A DNA stretch of 64,000 nt. It comes from Spirosoma oryzae. Lineage in GTDB: Bacteria > Bacteroidota > Bacteroidia > Cytophagales > Spirosomataceae. The translations under genes were made by a program, and so were the position numbers. Under the pieces are notes generated by a model. That model did no database searches, was not told the DNA's origin, and worked only from the letters and a program-made list of their open reading frames with translations. Each line of letters opens with the position of its first letter. The first letter of the stretch is position 1. The stretch covers positions 62,001 through 126,000 of the forward strand of contig NZ_PVTE01000001.1 in the NCBI RefSeq assembly GCF_003002825.1, given 5' to 3'. Of this stretch, positions 44,401-52,371 are shown in pieces.

Positions 44401-46140
44401 TTATTTTTCAACCAGATCGAAATCCGTAACCAAGCCGTCAGTTGTCAGATAGACCAGTATGTATGTGTCGGGCTGATTGGACGTCAATTGGTAAGTCACT
44501 ATCTCGCTTACGGTGCTTTGATGACGTTGAATGCCCCGGCCTGTAACGTTTTCCGAATGAATGAACGTCAATGATTTCAATGTTTCCGGCTCGCGCATTC
44601 CTTCGGCAAAATCGCGTTTGGCTCCCGAAGTGAGGCCCGGTGCCTCTTCCAATAGTTTACCACCTTTTAGCATAGCCTGCAAAGCCGTCATGATTTTAGG
44701 AATACGAGACGAATCTGGATCGGTATCAGGTTTATACGCATCGGCAAGCGGCCCAATACGGGGCACTGTTCGCTCATAACCCTGATCTTTGTCTTCAAGC
44801 CTGAAGCCAGTTACATTGCCAGTGGTGTCGGCAATGAATCTCACCGAAACATTACGATCAGTCGATGTAAACGTATGCGTAGCGACGGGTACAAACTCTT
44901 CGTCGACAAAACCATCTTCTAACGTAAATAGTCGGTGATTATCAGCCTTGAAAGTGACGATTCGATTGTTGAACAATTCATAGCGACCTTCGAAAGCTGT
45001 TAGCGCTCTGTCATCCACAGCTACCGCAGTTGGTCTAGTCAATACGGGAAACCCATCCCAGTGGTAATAGTTAGCGATAAAGCCAACAATCCTGTCCATC
45101 ATGTGCGAGTTATCATTCGCATTAATCATGATCACCACGCCTTGTCCCTTATTCACACTAGCGGTCAGTAACGCATCAAAACCCTCGTCGCGCCCATTGT
45201 GCCCGAAGCGTAGCGTAGCACTGTCACCCTGTAAAAAAACACCAAGTCCATCCCTGTTCTTCTGATCTGTCAACATTTGGCGGACCATGGACCGGGACAA
45301 TACACCGCCTGATTTTCCAGCATAAGCATTCTGAATACCGATCGCGAATCGAGCCAGATCAGATGGCGTAGTCCATAACCCTGCGGCCGCCATCTCTGGA
45401 TAAACGTGCCAGCGCCCTTCCACCAAACGTCGATTGTTGTAATGACCGGTTGCCGTCGATGCTGCCAGCTGTGTTGGCAAAGGTTGTTGGTAGGTACTGT
45501 TTTTCATGCCAAGTGGCAAAAGCACATTGGTTTGCATAAATTCCGGGAAAGCAACGCCAGTCACATCCACCATCAGTTGTTGCATGACGGTATAACCGCC
45601 ACCTGAATATTGCCAACGAGAGCCTGGAATAAAGTCAACGCGAACCGGTGGTGTGTTTGCGGGGGCTGTCCCGTCCAGAATCTGAACAACAGAAGGGATC
45701 TGAGCGCCCACAGCATATCCTGGGAATCCGTGCACCGTAAGACCGGCAGTATGACTGAGTATGCCGCGCAGTGTGACCTTTTTGTCAGTAGTAAATGCGT
45801 TGTCAGGAACTTTCCAGCTTTTAAGTTTCAGGTTGATATTCTCATCCAGAGAAAGTTTGTTTTGTTCAACAAGATACAGAGCGCCCATTGCCGCAACCGA
45901 TTTACTAACCGAACCCGCCTGAAACAAGGTGTTCGTGTTGATGGCCACCTTTCCAGCTTTATCAATAAATCCATAGGACTGAGCTTTCAAAATTTTCCCG
46001 TCCTGAATGATAGCAAGGGACAAACCGGGGATACCTCGCTTTTTTAGTTGGCTCCGAATAAAATTATCCAGATCATCCGCGTGGCTGTGAACGACAACCA
46101 ATAGAAAGAAAAGAATCAGGAAGAGTCGTTGGTTTTTCAT
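44401..46140 (-). CDS. Serine hydrolase, class C beta-lactamase/DD-peptidase family
   Basis: This 579-aa exported protein from the ATG at 46140 has a signal peptide (FLILFFLLVVVHSHA). The penicillin-binding-protein-like domain covers about residues 25-370, with SxxK in FQAGSVSKSV (nucleophile Ser), YSG in WQYSGGGY and HNG in FGHNGRDEG. C-terminal beta domains follow (YELFNNRIVTFKADN and a long tail to LVTDFDLVEK). Such enzymes are esterases, D-aminopeptidases or beta-lactamases. Its base composition is more AT-rich than the GH genes around it. It is divergent from a membrane-anchored winged-helix regulator and lies between the 264-bp direct repeats. Confidence 0.88.
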   Translation of the reverse strand: MKNQRLFLILFFLLVVVHSHADDLDNFIRSQLKKRGIPGLSLAIIQDGKILKAQSYGFIDKAGKVAINTNTLFQAGSVSKSVAAMGALYLVEQNKLSLDENINLKLKSWKVPDNAFTTDKKVTLRGILSHTAGLTVHGFPGYAVGAQIPSVVQILDGTAPANTPPVRVDFIPGSRWQYSGGGYTVMQQLMVDVTGVAFPEFMQTNVLLPLGMKNSTYQQPLPTQLAASTATGHYNNRRLVEGRWHVYPEMAAAGLWTTPSDLARFAIGIQNAYAGKSGGVLSRSMVRQMLTDQKNRDGLGVFLQGDSATLRFGHNGRDEGFDALLTASVNKGQGVVIMINANDNSHMMDRIVGFIANYYHWDGFPVLTRPTAVAVDDRALTAFEGRYELFNNRIVTFKADNHRLFTLEDGFVDEEFVPVATHTFTSTDRNVSVRFIADTTGNVTGFRLEDKDQGYERTVPRIGPLADAYKPDTDPDSSRIPKIMTALQAMLKGGKLLEEAPGLTSGAKRDFAEGMREPETLKSLTFIHSENVTGRGIQRHQSTVSEIVTYQLTSNQPDTYILVYLTTDGLVTDFDLVEK

Positions 46141-46305
46141 AGATGGTTTGGTCAGAATGGTCATTTATCTCAACTATTAAACTGAGAATAATTACGTTGA
46201 TTAGTCATTAGCAGGAACTAGCAGGTGGGGTAATACATCCTATTTCTGGCTGTTTCGCTCGTACGATTCAAATCTAGCGGATGACTTTGCTGCAAGGGTT
46301 AATCG

Positions 46306-46338
46306 AGTGTAAAAAAGTGTTAACCAAGTGTAAAACCT
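46306..46338 (+). promoter_or_regulatory. Three phased AGTGTwAA operator-like repeats
   Basis: AGTGTAAAAA, AGTGTTAACC and AGTGTAAAAC start at 46306, 46316 and 46327, a 10-11 bp period. They lie between the divergent serine hydrolase and winged-helix regulator genes, and are a good candidate binding site for that regulator. Confidence 0.55.
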
Positions 46339-46361
46339 CAAATTTATCGCTTGCCAAGGCC

Positions 46362-46369
46362 TATTTTTG
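46362..46369 (+). promoter_or_regulatory. TAnnTTTG element close to the regulator start
   Basis: TATTTTTG is an exact -7 match but ends only 4 bp before the ATG at 46374. If used, the message would begin near 46376 and translation would need the in-frame ATG at 46386. Confidence 0.3.
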
Positions 46370-46373
46370 GTCT

Positions 46374-47255
46374 ATGAGACACGCGATGATTGCTGTACTG
46401 CTCTTACTCGCCATGGGCCTGCCTGGCTATAGTAATGGAGGGAACATGGTAGTCACTATGCGAAAAATTGGCCATGAACTATTACTGGCTTCAGGCGATT
46501 CCACCTCCTGGGTATCCCCTATCGAAGAGGTCGATGAGCGCACGTTTCTGATTCGGTTTCAACGTCCCTTTGCCTTTACACCCGCTTCCCTACTGTCGAT
46601 TATTCATCGGCAGTTGCAGCAAAACCCGGGAGCCCTGGACTATTTGGTAGAAGTCAGGCAAGAACAGCGGGATAGTGTAATTTACAGCTATGAAGTCCAT
46701 CAGCCGTTGAATCGAAGAACGATTGCCTGTTTGACCAGAACGCCCACCCAAAGGGCCTATATAATCAAAATCCAGTTTGACCAACCGCCGGTTCAGGCGG
46801 CTTCAACCGGTAGTGTTGTGTGGTTGGCCTGGCTTCTTCTCCCCATTCTCCTGATCGGGATCAGTTGGCGCTCAGCCAACCGGAAAACGCTCCCTTCTGT
46901 CCGTGTCGAATCGGTAGCCCCCCTTAATCTGGTTCACTTAGGCTCCCTCACGTTTTGCTTAGACAAGCTGATTCTGCGGTCGGGCGATGACCGCATTGAA
47001 CTATCGAGCAAAGAGTCTAAGTTGCTGAAGGTATTCGCGACTTCGCCCAATGTCGTGATTGATCGAAACCAACTGATGGAACAGGTTTGGGGGGAGGAGG
47101 GCGTGATTGTAAGTCGCAGCTTGGACGTGTTTGTTTCTCGATTACGAAAGAAGCTACAGCCTGCCCCCACCGTACGCATTGTCAATAGTCATGGGCGAGG
47201 CTATAAGCTGGAAATCGACTCGCCCAAAGGGGGCTCGCAGACGGGCTTATTGTAG
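46374..47255 (+). CDS. Membrane-anchored winged-helix transcriptional regulator
   Basis: This 293-aa protein has a signal/anchor at the N-terminus (MIAVLLLLAMGLPGYSNGG). A periplasmic-like domain follows at about 25-145 (IEEVDERTFLIRFQRPFAFT), then a membrane helix near 150-170 (VVWLAWLLLPILLIGISW). The C-terminal OmpR-type winged helix is at about 190-285 (IELSSKESKLLKVFATSPNV, SRSLDVFVSRLRKKLQ). The topology resembles an inverted ToxR-type one-component regulator. It probably controls the divergent serine hydrolase. The ATG at 46386 is an alternative start. Confidence 0.8.
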   Translation: MRHAMIAVLLLLAMGLPGYSNGGNMVVTMRKIGHELLLASGDSTSWVSPIEEVDERTFLIRFQRPFAFTPASLLSIIHRQLQQNPGALDYLVEVRQEQRDSVIYSYEVHQPLNRRTIACLTRTPTQRAYIIKIQFDQPPVQAASTGSVVWLAWLLLPILLIGISWRSANRKTLPSVRVESVAPLNLVHLGSLTFCLDKLILRSGDDRIELSSKESKLLKVFATSPNVVIDRNQLMEQVWGEEGVIVSRSLDVFVSRLRKKLQPAPTVRIVNSHGRGYKLEIDSPKGGSQTGLL

Positions 47256-47356
47256 GTTGGCCACTAAGACGATAGGTATAGTTACCTTAGGAAATTGGCT
47301 AAATCGATAGAGTTAGAAGATATCACAGAATCGTGCAAAAGACTTTCTTCTTACAG

Positions 47357-47620
47357 CAACGATACCGATTCGACGGGTCCAGCGATTGCTGGGAAAACGA
47401 TCTGGCTGCAATCGTCCTGGGGTTTCGATGGCGTAAATCAATATTTCTACAGCACGGACGGCAAAAACTTTACGCCGATCGGAACGAAAACGCAACTCGT
47501 CTGGGGCAGTTACCGGGGCGATCGGCTGGGCATTTTTAACTACAACCTGACTACCGACGCCGGTTTGATCGATGTTGACGCGTTCACGTATCGCTACGCT
47601 AGCGAAGCGAGTAAAAAATA
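47357..47620 (+). pseudogene. Duplicated 3' fragment of the GH43 gene (direct repeat, copy 2)
   Basis: This 264-bp copy encodes the last 88 residues of the GH43 protein (from NDTDSTGPAIAGKTI to YASEASKK) with one visible residue change (Val to Ala). It differs from copy 1 by three transitions. It lacks signal peptide and propeller, so an open frame running through it from 47295 is not a functional enzyme. It marks the right border of the serine hydrolase/regulator segment. Confidence 0.9.
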
Positions 47621-47636
47621 AACCTTGTTTGATCGA

Positions 47637-47772
47637 CCGCAGGAGTTTTAGTGCATTACTCGATTTTCGTACGATCAAACGGGTCAATGGCCTTTCTATC
47701 AGTTACGAGGGGGAGGTACCAGTGTTGCGTTTGAATCCTGGCTTTGATCTGGTAACGTTTTACGAGAAATAA
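47637..47772 (+). pseudogene. Protein-like remnant after the GH43 fragment
   Basis: A frame ending at TAA 47772 reads IKRVNGLSISYEGEVPVLRL and GFDLVTFYEK. The pattern recalls the C-terminal beta domain of serine hydrolases, but no start or catalytic part exists. It is in a different frame from the GH43 fragment. I treat it as a possible remnant. Confidence 0.3.
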
Positions 47773-47790
47773 GCATGACGCTAATCGCAT

Positions 47791-47825
47791 AAAAACGCTC
47801 CCTCGTGAGACGAGGAAGCGTTTTT
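47791..47825. terminator. Rho-independent-type terminator
   Basis: AAAAACGCTCCCTCGT and ACGAGGAAGCGTTTTT pair with one mismatch around a 3-nt loop and end in a T-tract. It works on both strands and separates the remnants from the DUF4377 gene. Confidence 0.8.
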
Positions 47826-47880
47826 ATTGCTTTGAAAAACAAAAGTCAGCTAACCTAGACACTGACCGGATAGAACGTTT

Positions 47881-48210
47881 TCAGCGTTTAGTCTTGTCAA
47901 TGACGTTCACGAGCGTGTAGCGAACGCTGGAACCATCCATCGGCGGATTTTCAACCCGTTCCCGGTTGACCGTTAGGGTGTATTCGAAGCCTTCTTCGTA
48001 GGTAAACCCGTCGATGCCGGCGTACTGCAACGTCCAGGTAGGGGCGTCGCCTATTTTGACCCACAGACACTTCTGTGGACCGACACCCGTACAATCTTTA
48101 TACTGGTCAGCTACGCGCATCGTAATCGTTTCGGGCTTTAAATCGGTATGATGACAAGCCAAGAATAGCGAAAGGAAGCAAACGGAAGATAAACGAATAA
48201 GGTGCTTCAT
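47881..48210 (-). CDS. DUF4377 domain lipoprotein
   Basis: This 109-aa protein from the ATG at 48210 has a lipoprotein signal (IRLSSVCFLSLFLACHH, Cys at about residue 19). A DUF4377-like domain follows: DCTGVGPQKCLWVKIGD, GFTYEEGFEYTLTVNRERV and VRYTLVNVIDKTKR. The family is often paired with META/HslJ-type domains and is of unknown function. It should be tethered in the periplasm or outer membrane. Confidence 0.85.
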   Translation of the reverse strand: MKHLIRLSSVCFLSLFLACHHTDLKPETITMRVADQYKDCTGVGPQKCLWVKIGDAPTWTLQYAGIDGFTYEEGFEYTLTVNRERVENPPMDGSSVRYTLVNVIDKTKR

Positions 48211-48282
48211 CGACGTTTCGCGGGGTTTATGGTGAGTCAATTTTTCTGATAAGACCCTTTCCCGGCTGATTACGTTGTACCC

Positions 48283-48322
48283 AGTGCAAGTCAAACTCGT
48301 TTTAACGAGTTTGACTTGCACT
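48283..48322. terminator. 19-bp perfect palindromic hairpin
   Basis: AGTGCAAGTCAAACTCGTT (48283-48301) and its exact reverse complement (48304-48322) are separated by 2 nt. It lies between the CPBP protease gene end and the DUF4377 start, so it probably terminates the protease transcript. The tiny centre makes it close to a full palindrome. Confidence 0.6.
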
Positions 48323-48401
48323 CCGAAAGATAAACGTACGTAGTCACGACCGTTTCCTGAGTTGCAGTCTCAAGTTCCGCTTCTTACGCAGATGCTCTTT
48401 T

Positions 48402-49310
48402 TCAAGATGGCTTTATGCTGGTATTGCGGTTCAACCGGTGAAAGCGAATTAGCAATACGAGGACAGCGAATAGCGAAGCAACGATCCAAAACCAACTCGT
48501 AATATCAACCCTAAAGTTGGTGTGTCTGTAGACAGTTTGTTGCTGGAAATATAGAGTAATGACGATTAAACTGTTATTAATTAGATGAGCTATGACAGCT
48601 ACCCATAGATTGCCCGACCAGTAGTATAGATAGCCAAATAACGCCCCTAAGATGAGTCTAGGGAAAAAACCATAAAACTGAACGTGCGCGATACTGAACA
48701 GAACAGCCGCCAGCCAGATACTCAGATGAACATTCGTCGTCCACTCCATTAACTTATGTTGTACAACCCCTCGGAAAAAGATTTCTTCTCCTATTGCGGC
48801 CACAAAGCCAATCACACCCACCGCAATTAGCAACTGATGAACGGAGTTGAAAGTCACTAATTGGGCCGTAAGCAGACTACTTTCCTGCTCCTTGCGATGC
48901 ATCCATTCACCGACAGGCCCCAATAAGGCAGGCAAGGGTAGGTGTTGATTCCAGTCGATGATTAGTTCATTGATGGGCAGAATAGCAACTACACTCAACA
49001 AGCCGATCCACAGCCCTGAAACAGCTCCTATCGGCCTATTCTGGAAATCAGGCCAGCGACGCGTTTCGAAGTGATACCAATAAATCAATGCTGGTACTAA
49101 ATAGCTGGATAGATGGCTGACGGCTTGTACGCCGATAATTATGTACCATCCGTTGGGTAACTGAGCAACTTGTCGGATGAATTGGGGCATCGAATCAATC
49201 CGGCTAATGTCACCAGCCCAATAGGCTATTAGCAGGGCCAAGGCTGACCCTAGTGACATGCCGAGCAAGGTACATCCTAAGAAGAATAAAGTAGCTCTCA
49301 ATTTGATCAT
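48402..49310 (-). CDS. CPBP family intramembrane metalloprotease
   Basis: This 302-aa protein from the ATG at 49310 has about eight membrane helices. The CPBP (Abi/CAAX protease-like) core is at about residues 175-265: GEEIFFRGVVQHKLM (EExxxR), LFSIAHVQFYGFFPR and VAVIAHLINN. It should cut substrates within the membrane; relatives process prenylated peptides or act in bacteriocin self-immunity. The gene is AT-richer than the glycosidase genes. No peptide substrate is evident nearby. Confidence 0.88.
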   Translation of the reverse strand: MIKLRATLFFLGCTLLGMSLGSALALLIAYWAGDISRIDSMPQFIRQVAQLPNGWYIIIGVQAVSHLSSYLVPALIYWYHFETRRWPDFQNRPIGAVSGLWIGLLSVVAILPINELIIDWNQHLPLPALLGPVGEWMHRKEQESSLLTAQLVTFNSVHQLLIAVGVIGFVAAIGEEIFFRGVVQHKLMEWTTNVHLSIWLAAVLFSIAHVQFYGFFPRLILGALFGYLYYWSGNLWVAVIAHLINNSLIVITLYFQQQTVYRHTNFRVDITSWFWIVASLFAVLVLLIRFHRLNRNTSIKPS

Positions 49311-49558
49311 ATTTACCTCGGTATAGTTAGTTCTCCGGGCAAAGTACGACACTTGGGAGCAAGTACGGCACCATTTATCTCCCTGTACGCTTCCGAATCG
49401 GATAAGAATAAGCAGAAGACTTTTCTGTAGGATGAGTCACTGGCGAAGTGATCGATTATAAACGACAATCGGTCTGTATTACTGGTTCAGATCATATGTA
49501 TTCTCAGTGAAACATTACTGAAGTAGGTAGAGAACCTGCCCCGGCTGCTTGGTTGATC

Positions 49559-50698
49559 ATGACTGTTTCATTCCCGGATCTACTCGTTCTGCTGGGGTCA
49601 CTTCAAGGAAGTATTCTGGCGGTTCTCCTGTGGCGAAATCGGCAGGGTAATCCGCTCGCCAACCGGTTATTGGCCACCCTAATGGCCCTACTGGCTGCGG
49701 CCTGCTTCTCAATTGGCGTCCCCCTAACTCCGTGGACCAGCCTGCTACTCGATGTGGTACCCCTGATTATTGTCATGCCCGTCGGTCCCATCATTTATTT
49801 CTATACCCAGACGCTACTTGACAATAGCTTCCAACTGGGCCGTCGGCAGCAGCTACACTTTCTAGCTGCCCTGCTCGACATCGGCAAGCAAGGCATTGTC
49901 TGGCTATACCTGATCGCCTTATGGCTGGGGCTGACTAGCTACGCAGACCGGGGCTGGTGGGCCGACCTCAAACATCACTACGATACGCTGGTTGACATAC
50001 CGGGCTGGCTGTCGCTGACCGTTTACCTGGGACTGGCCCTGCGCGCGGTGAACCGGCACGAGCAGGCTAATCCATCGCCCTCAACTCAGGCTACTGGTCA
50101 ACTCCGCTGGTTGCACGCGCTCCTAAGGGTCTGGTGCAGTTTTCAAGTCCTGTGGCTCCTTTTTCTGATTCCCTATCAGTTACCGGCCTTCCGCGATACA
50201 CTACTCGACAAGGTGGGTTACTATCCGCTTTACGTTCCCCTGGTGGGGCTTATCTACTGGATTGGGCTGCGGGGCTATCTACACGCCCTACGCACGGTCG
50301 AACCCCAGGCGCGTAAAGCTACCACCGTTACCTGGCCTGCCCAACTGATCGAAACGACCCTACAGCAACTTCAGCAAGCGATGCAGCAGGATGAACTCTA
50401 CCTGGATGCCGACCTGAGTGTCGAACGGGTCGGTAAGCATCTGGGGGTAGCTCCTAAACTTATTTCGGCCACCCTGAACCAGCACCTGGGTAAAAGCTTC
50501 AATACATTTATCAACGAATATCGGGTAGCCGCCGTTCAAGCTAAACTGCTCGACCCGTCATCCCAAAATTCGACTATTCTGGGCGTGGCCTTCGCCTGTG
50601 GCTTCAACTCGCAGGCGACCTTCCAGCGGTCCTTTCGGGGGGTGACGGGCCTGACCCCAAAACAGTACCTGCAAAACGAGCAATTGGTAAAGAAATAA
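49559..50698 (+). CDS. Membrane-bound AraC-family transcriptional regulator
   Basis: This 379-aa protein from the ATG at 49559 has six or seven N-terminal helices (residues 4-240, e.g. LLLDVVPLIIVMPVGPIIYF, YLIALWLGLTSYA). A C-terminal AraC DNA-binding domain follows at about 275-375 (SVERVGKHLGVAPKLISATL, ILGVAFACGFNSQATFQRSF). It is a paralogue of 37617-38798. It lies 70 bp before a serine hydrolase gene on the same strand, which it likely controls. Confidence 0.85.
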   Translation: MTVSFPDLLVLLGSLQGSILAVLLWRNRQGNPLANRLLATLMALLAAACFSIGVPLTPWTSLLLDVVPLIIVMPVGPIIYFYTQTLLDNSFQLGRRQQLHFLAALLDIGKQGIVWLYLIALWLGLTSYADRGWWADLKHHYDTLVDIPGWLSLTVYLGLALRAVNRHEQANPSPSTQATGQLRWLHALLRVWCSFQVLWLLFLIPYQLPAFRDTLLDKVGYYPLYVPLVGLIYWIGLRGYLHALRTVEPQARKATTVTWPAQLIETTLQQLQQAMQQDELYLDADLSVERVGKHLGVAPKLISATLNQHLGKSFNTFINEYRVAAVQAKLLDPSSQNSTILGVAFACGFNSQATFQRSFRGVTGLTPKQYLQNEQLVKK

Positions 50699-50739
50699 GG
50701 CTCAAATCCGGATTTGCGTAGCTATTGGAGATAGTCGTG

Positions 50740-50768
50740 GCGGTATTGCGGTCCTAAAGCAATACCGC
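50740..50768 (+). promoter_or_regulatory. Hairpin abutting the serine hydrolase start codon
   Basis: GCGGTATTG (50740-50748) and CAATACCGC (50760-50768) form a perfect 9-bp stem with an 11-nt loop, ending directly at the ATG at 50769. It could mask the ribosome site in RNA or act as a regulator operator in DNA. Confidence 0.5.
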
Positions 50769-52151
50769 ATGAAAACGATTTGTTCGCTACTCTTTACGCT
50801 CCTGGTACCCCTGTTTTCGCTCTCCGCTCAGTCACCCAATGCGGGCTCGATACCCCAACGATTGGATGACTACCTAACGGCGGCTCAGCGAGCAGACCGT
50901 TTTAACGGCGTTGCCCTGGTACTGCATAAAGGGAAAGTCTTACTGCATAAAGCGTATGGAGTCCGCAATGCGGCCATTAAAGCGCCCAACGATACCGCCA
51001 CTCGCTTTCCCCTCTTGTCGATTACCAAATCCTTCACGGCTGCGTTGATTCTGAAGCTACAGGAGCAGGGTAAGGTATCGGTCAACGACAAAGTAAGTCA
51101 GTATCTGCCGGGCTTTGCCAGGGGGGATTCGATCACCATTCACCAGTTACTGACCCACAGCTCGGGCTTGTTCAACTACACAGACTTGATCGATGAAGCG
51201 GACTCCGCGCTGGTCTGCCATCCCGTGCCCAAGCAGCGCATCATCGACGTCATCCAGAGTAAGCCCTTGTCGTTTCGTCCGGGTACGCAATTCAGCTATT
51301 GCAACTCGGGGTACTTTCTGTTAGGGCTGGTCATTGAGAAGGCCACGGGCAAGCCCTACGAACAGGCCATGCACGAGTTGATCCTGCAACCGCTGGGCAT
51401 GCGTCATTCCGGATTCGATTTTATCAATCTGCCGACAAATAGTCGGGCGCAGGGTTATGATACATTGACGGCGCGTTATTATTCACCCTACCCCCACCCG
51501 GACTCGACCGTTTTATACGCTGCGGGCGGGCTTTACAGCACGACAGGTGACATGCTACGGTGGGCCAAAACCGTCGCTAACCGGCAACTGCTATCAGCTC
51601 GTTCCTGGCAGTTGGCCTTCACGCCCCACCGCAATGGCTACGGTTATGGCTGGTACACGGGTCAGTTTGGGGGTAAGCCTTACCTGCGTCACAGTGGCGG
51701 CTATCCCGGCTTTATGGCGGAATTTGTCTACTACCCAGCGGAAGACCTCACAATCGTGTTGGTCAATAATTTCGGCAATTACGCGGATTCCGTCTTTCCC
51801 GTTGTGCAAAGCTTATCGGTGGTTGTCTTTGGGATGCCCGATGAATTATGGCTACCCAGGCAGGAGGTACAACTGACGTCAGAGCTGTTGCGGCAGTACG
51901 TCGGCCGCTACGTAGCGGATCAACCAGGTGGTTACGGAATGGATATCGTTCTCCGGGATGGCCAACTGTATTCGCTGGGCCATCACAAGGATCAACTACC
52001 GGAGCTGGCCCTGTTTGCCGGTAGCACGGACCACTTTTTTCCGCAGAAATACAATAGCCGACTGACGTTCGAGCGCGATTCGTCTGGCCGGGTAATGCGC
52101 TGCATTATCGAGGAGAATGGCCAACGTTTTGCCTGGAAAAAAGTCGACTGA
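50769..52151 (+). CDS. Serine hydrolase, class C beta-lactamase/DD-peptidase family
   Basis: This 460-aa exported protein has a signal peptide (ICSLLFTLLVPLFSLSAQS). SxxK is in LSITKSFTAAL, YxN in FSYCNSGYFLLG and HSG in YLRHSGGYPGF, so the class C active site is complete. A C-terminal beta domain follows at about 365-460 (LRQYVGRYVADQPGGYGMDI). It is distinct from the 579-aa protein at 44401-46140 and likely of a different substrate range. The upstream membrane-bound AraC regulator probably controls it. Confidence 0.9.
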   Translation: MKTICSLLFTLLVPLFSLSAQSPNAGSIPQRLDDYLTAAQRADRFNGVALVLHKGKVLLHKAYGVRNAAIKAPNDTATRFPLLSITKSFTAALILKLQEQGKVSVNDKVSQYLPGFARGDSITIHQLLTHSSGLFNYTDLIDEADSALVCHPVPKQRIIDVIQSKPLSFRPGTQFSYCNSGYFLLGLVIEKATGKPYEQAMHELILQPLGMRHSGFDFINLPTNSRAQGYDTLTARYYSPYPHPDSTVLYAAGGLYSTTGDMLRWAKTVANRQLLSARSWQLAFTPHRNGYGYGWYTGQFGGKPYLRHSGGYPGFMAEFVYYPAEDLTIVLVNNFGNYADSVFPVVQSLSVVVFGMPDELWLPRQEVQLTSELLRQYVGRYVADQPGGYGMDIVLRDGQLYSLGHHKDQLPELALFAGSTDHFFPQKYNSRLTFERDSSGRVMRCIIEENGQRFAWKKVD

Positions 52152-52371
52152 TAGCAGTCAGTAACTGCTGTTGTCGATCGGTTCTCAAACGTCGGCCTGC
52201 GTGTTCATCTCAAACAAAGCGTCCCAAAGTGAGACAAGTTGACTCTACCAGTCCGTAAACAAGCACGTTTGGCTGAGCCGCGAATGACCGTAAGTCGTTT
52301 GTGGGTCTGAGCCAAATCGCGAATTGTTCGTCAGGTACGTCCGAAACAGGGAGCCGTTTAGTTGTAAAGAA

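Noticed and set aside
47295-47621. A 108-aa open frame that could be called a gene.
   Set aside because: Residues 22 onward are the C-terminal tail of the nearby GH43 protein from a 264-bp duplication; it has no catalytic part or signal peptide.
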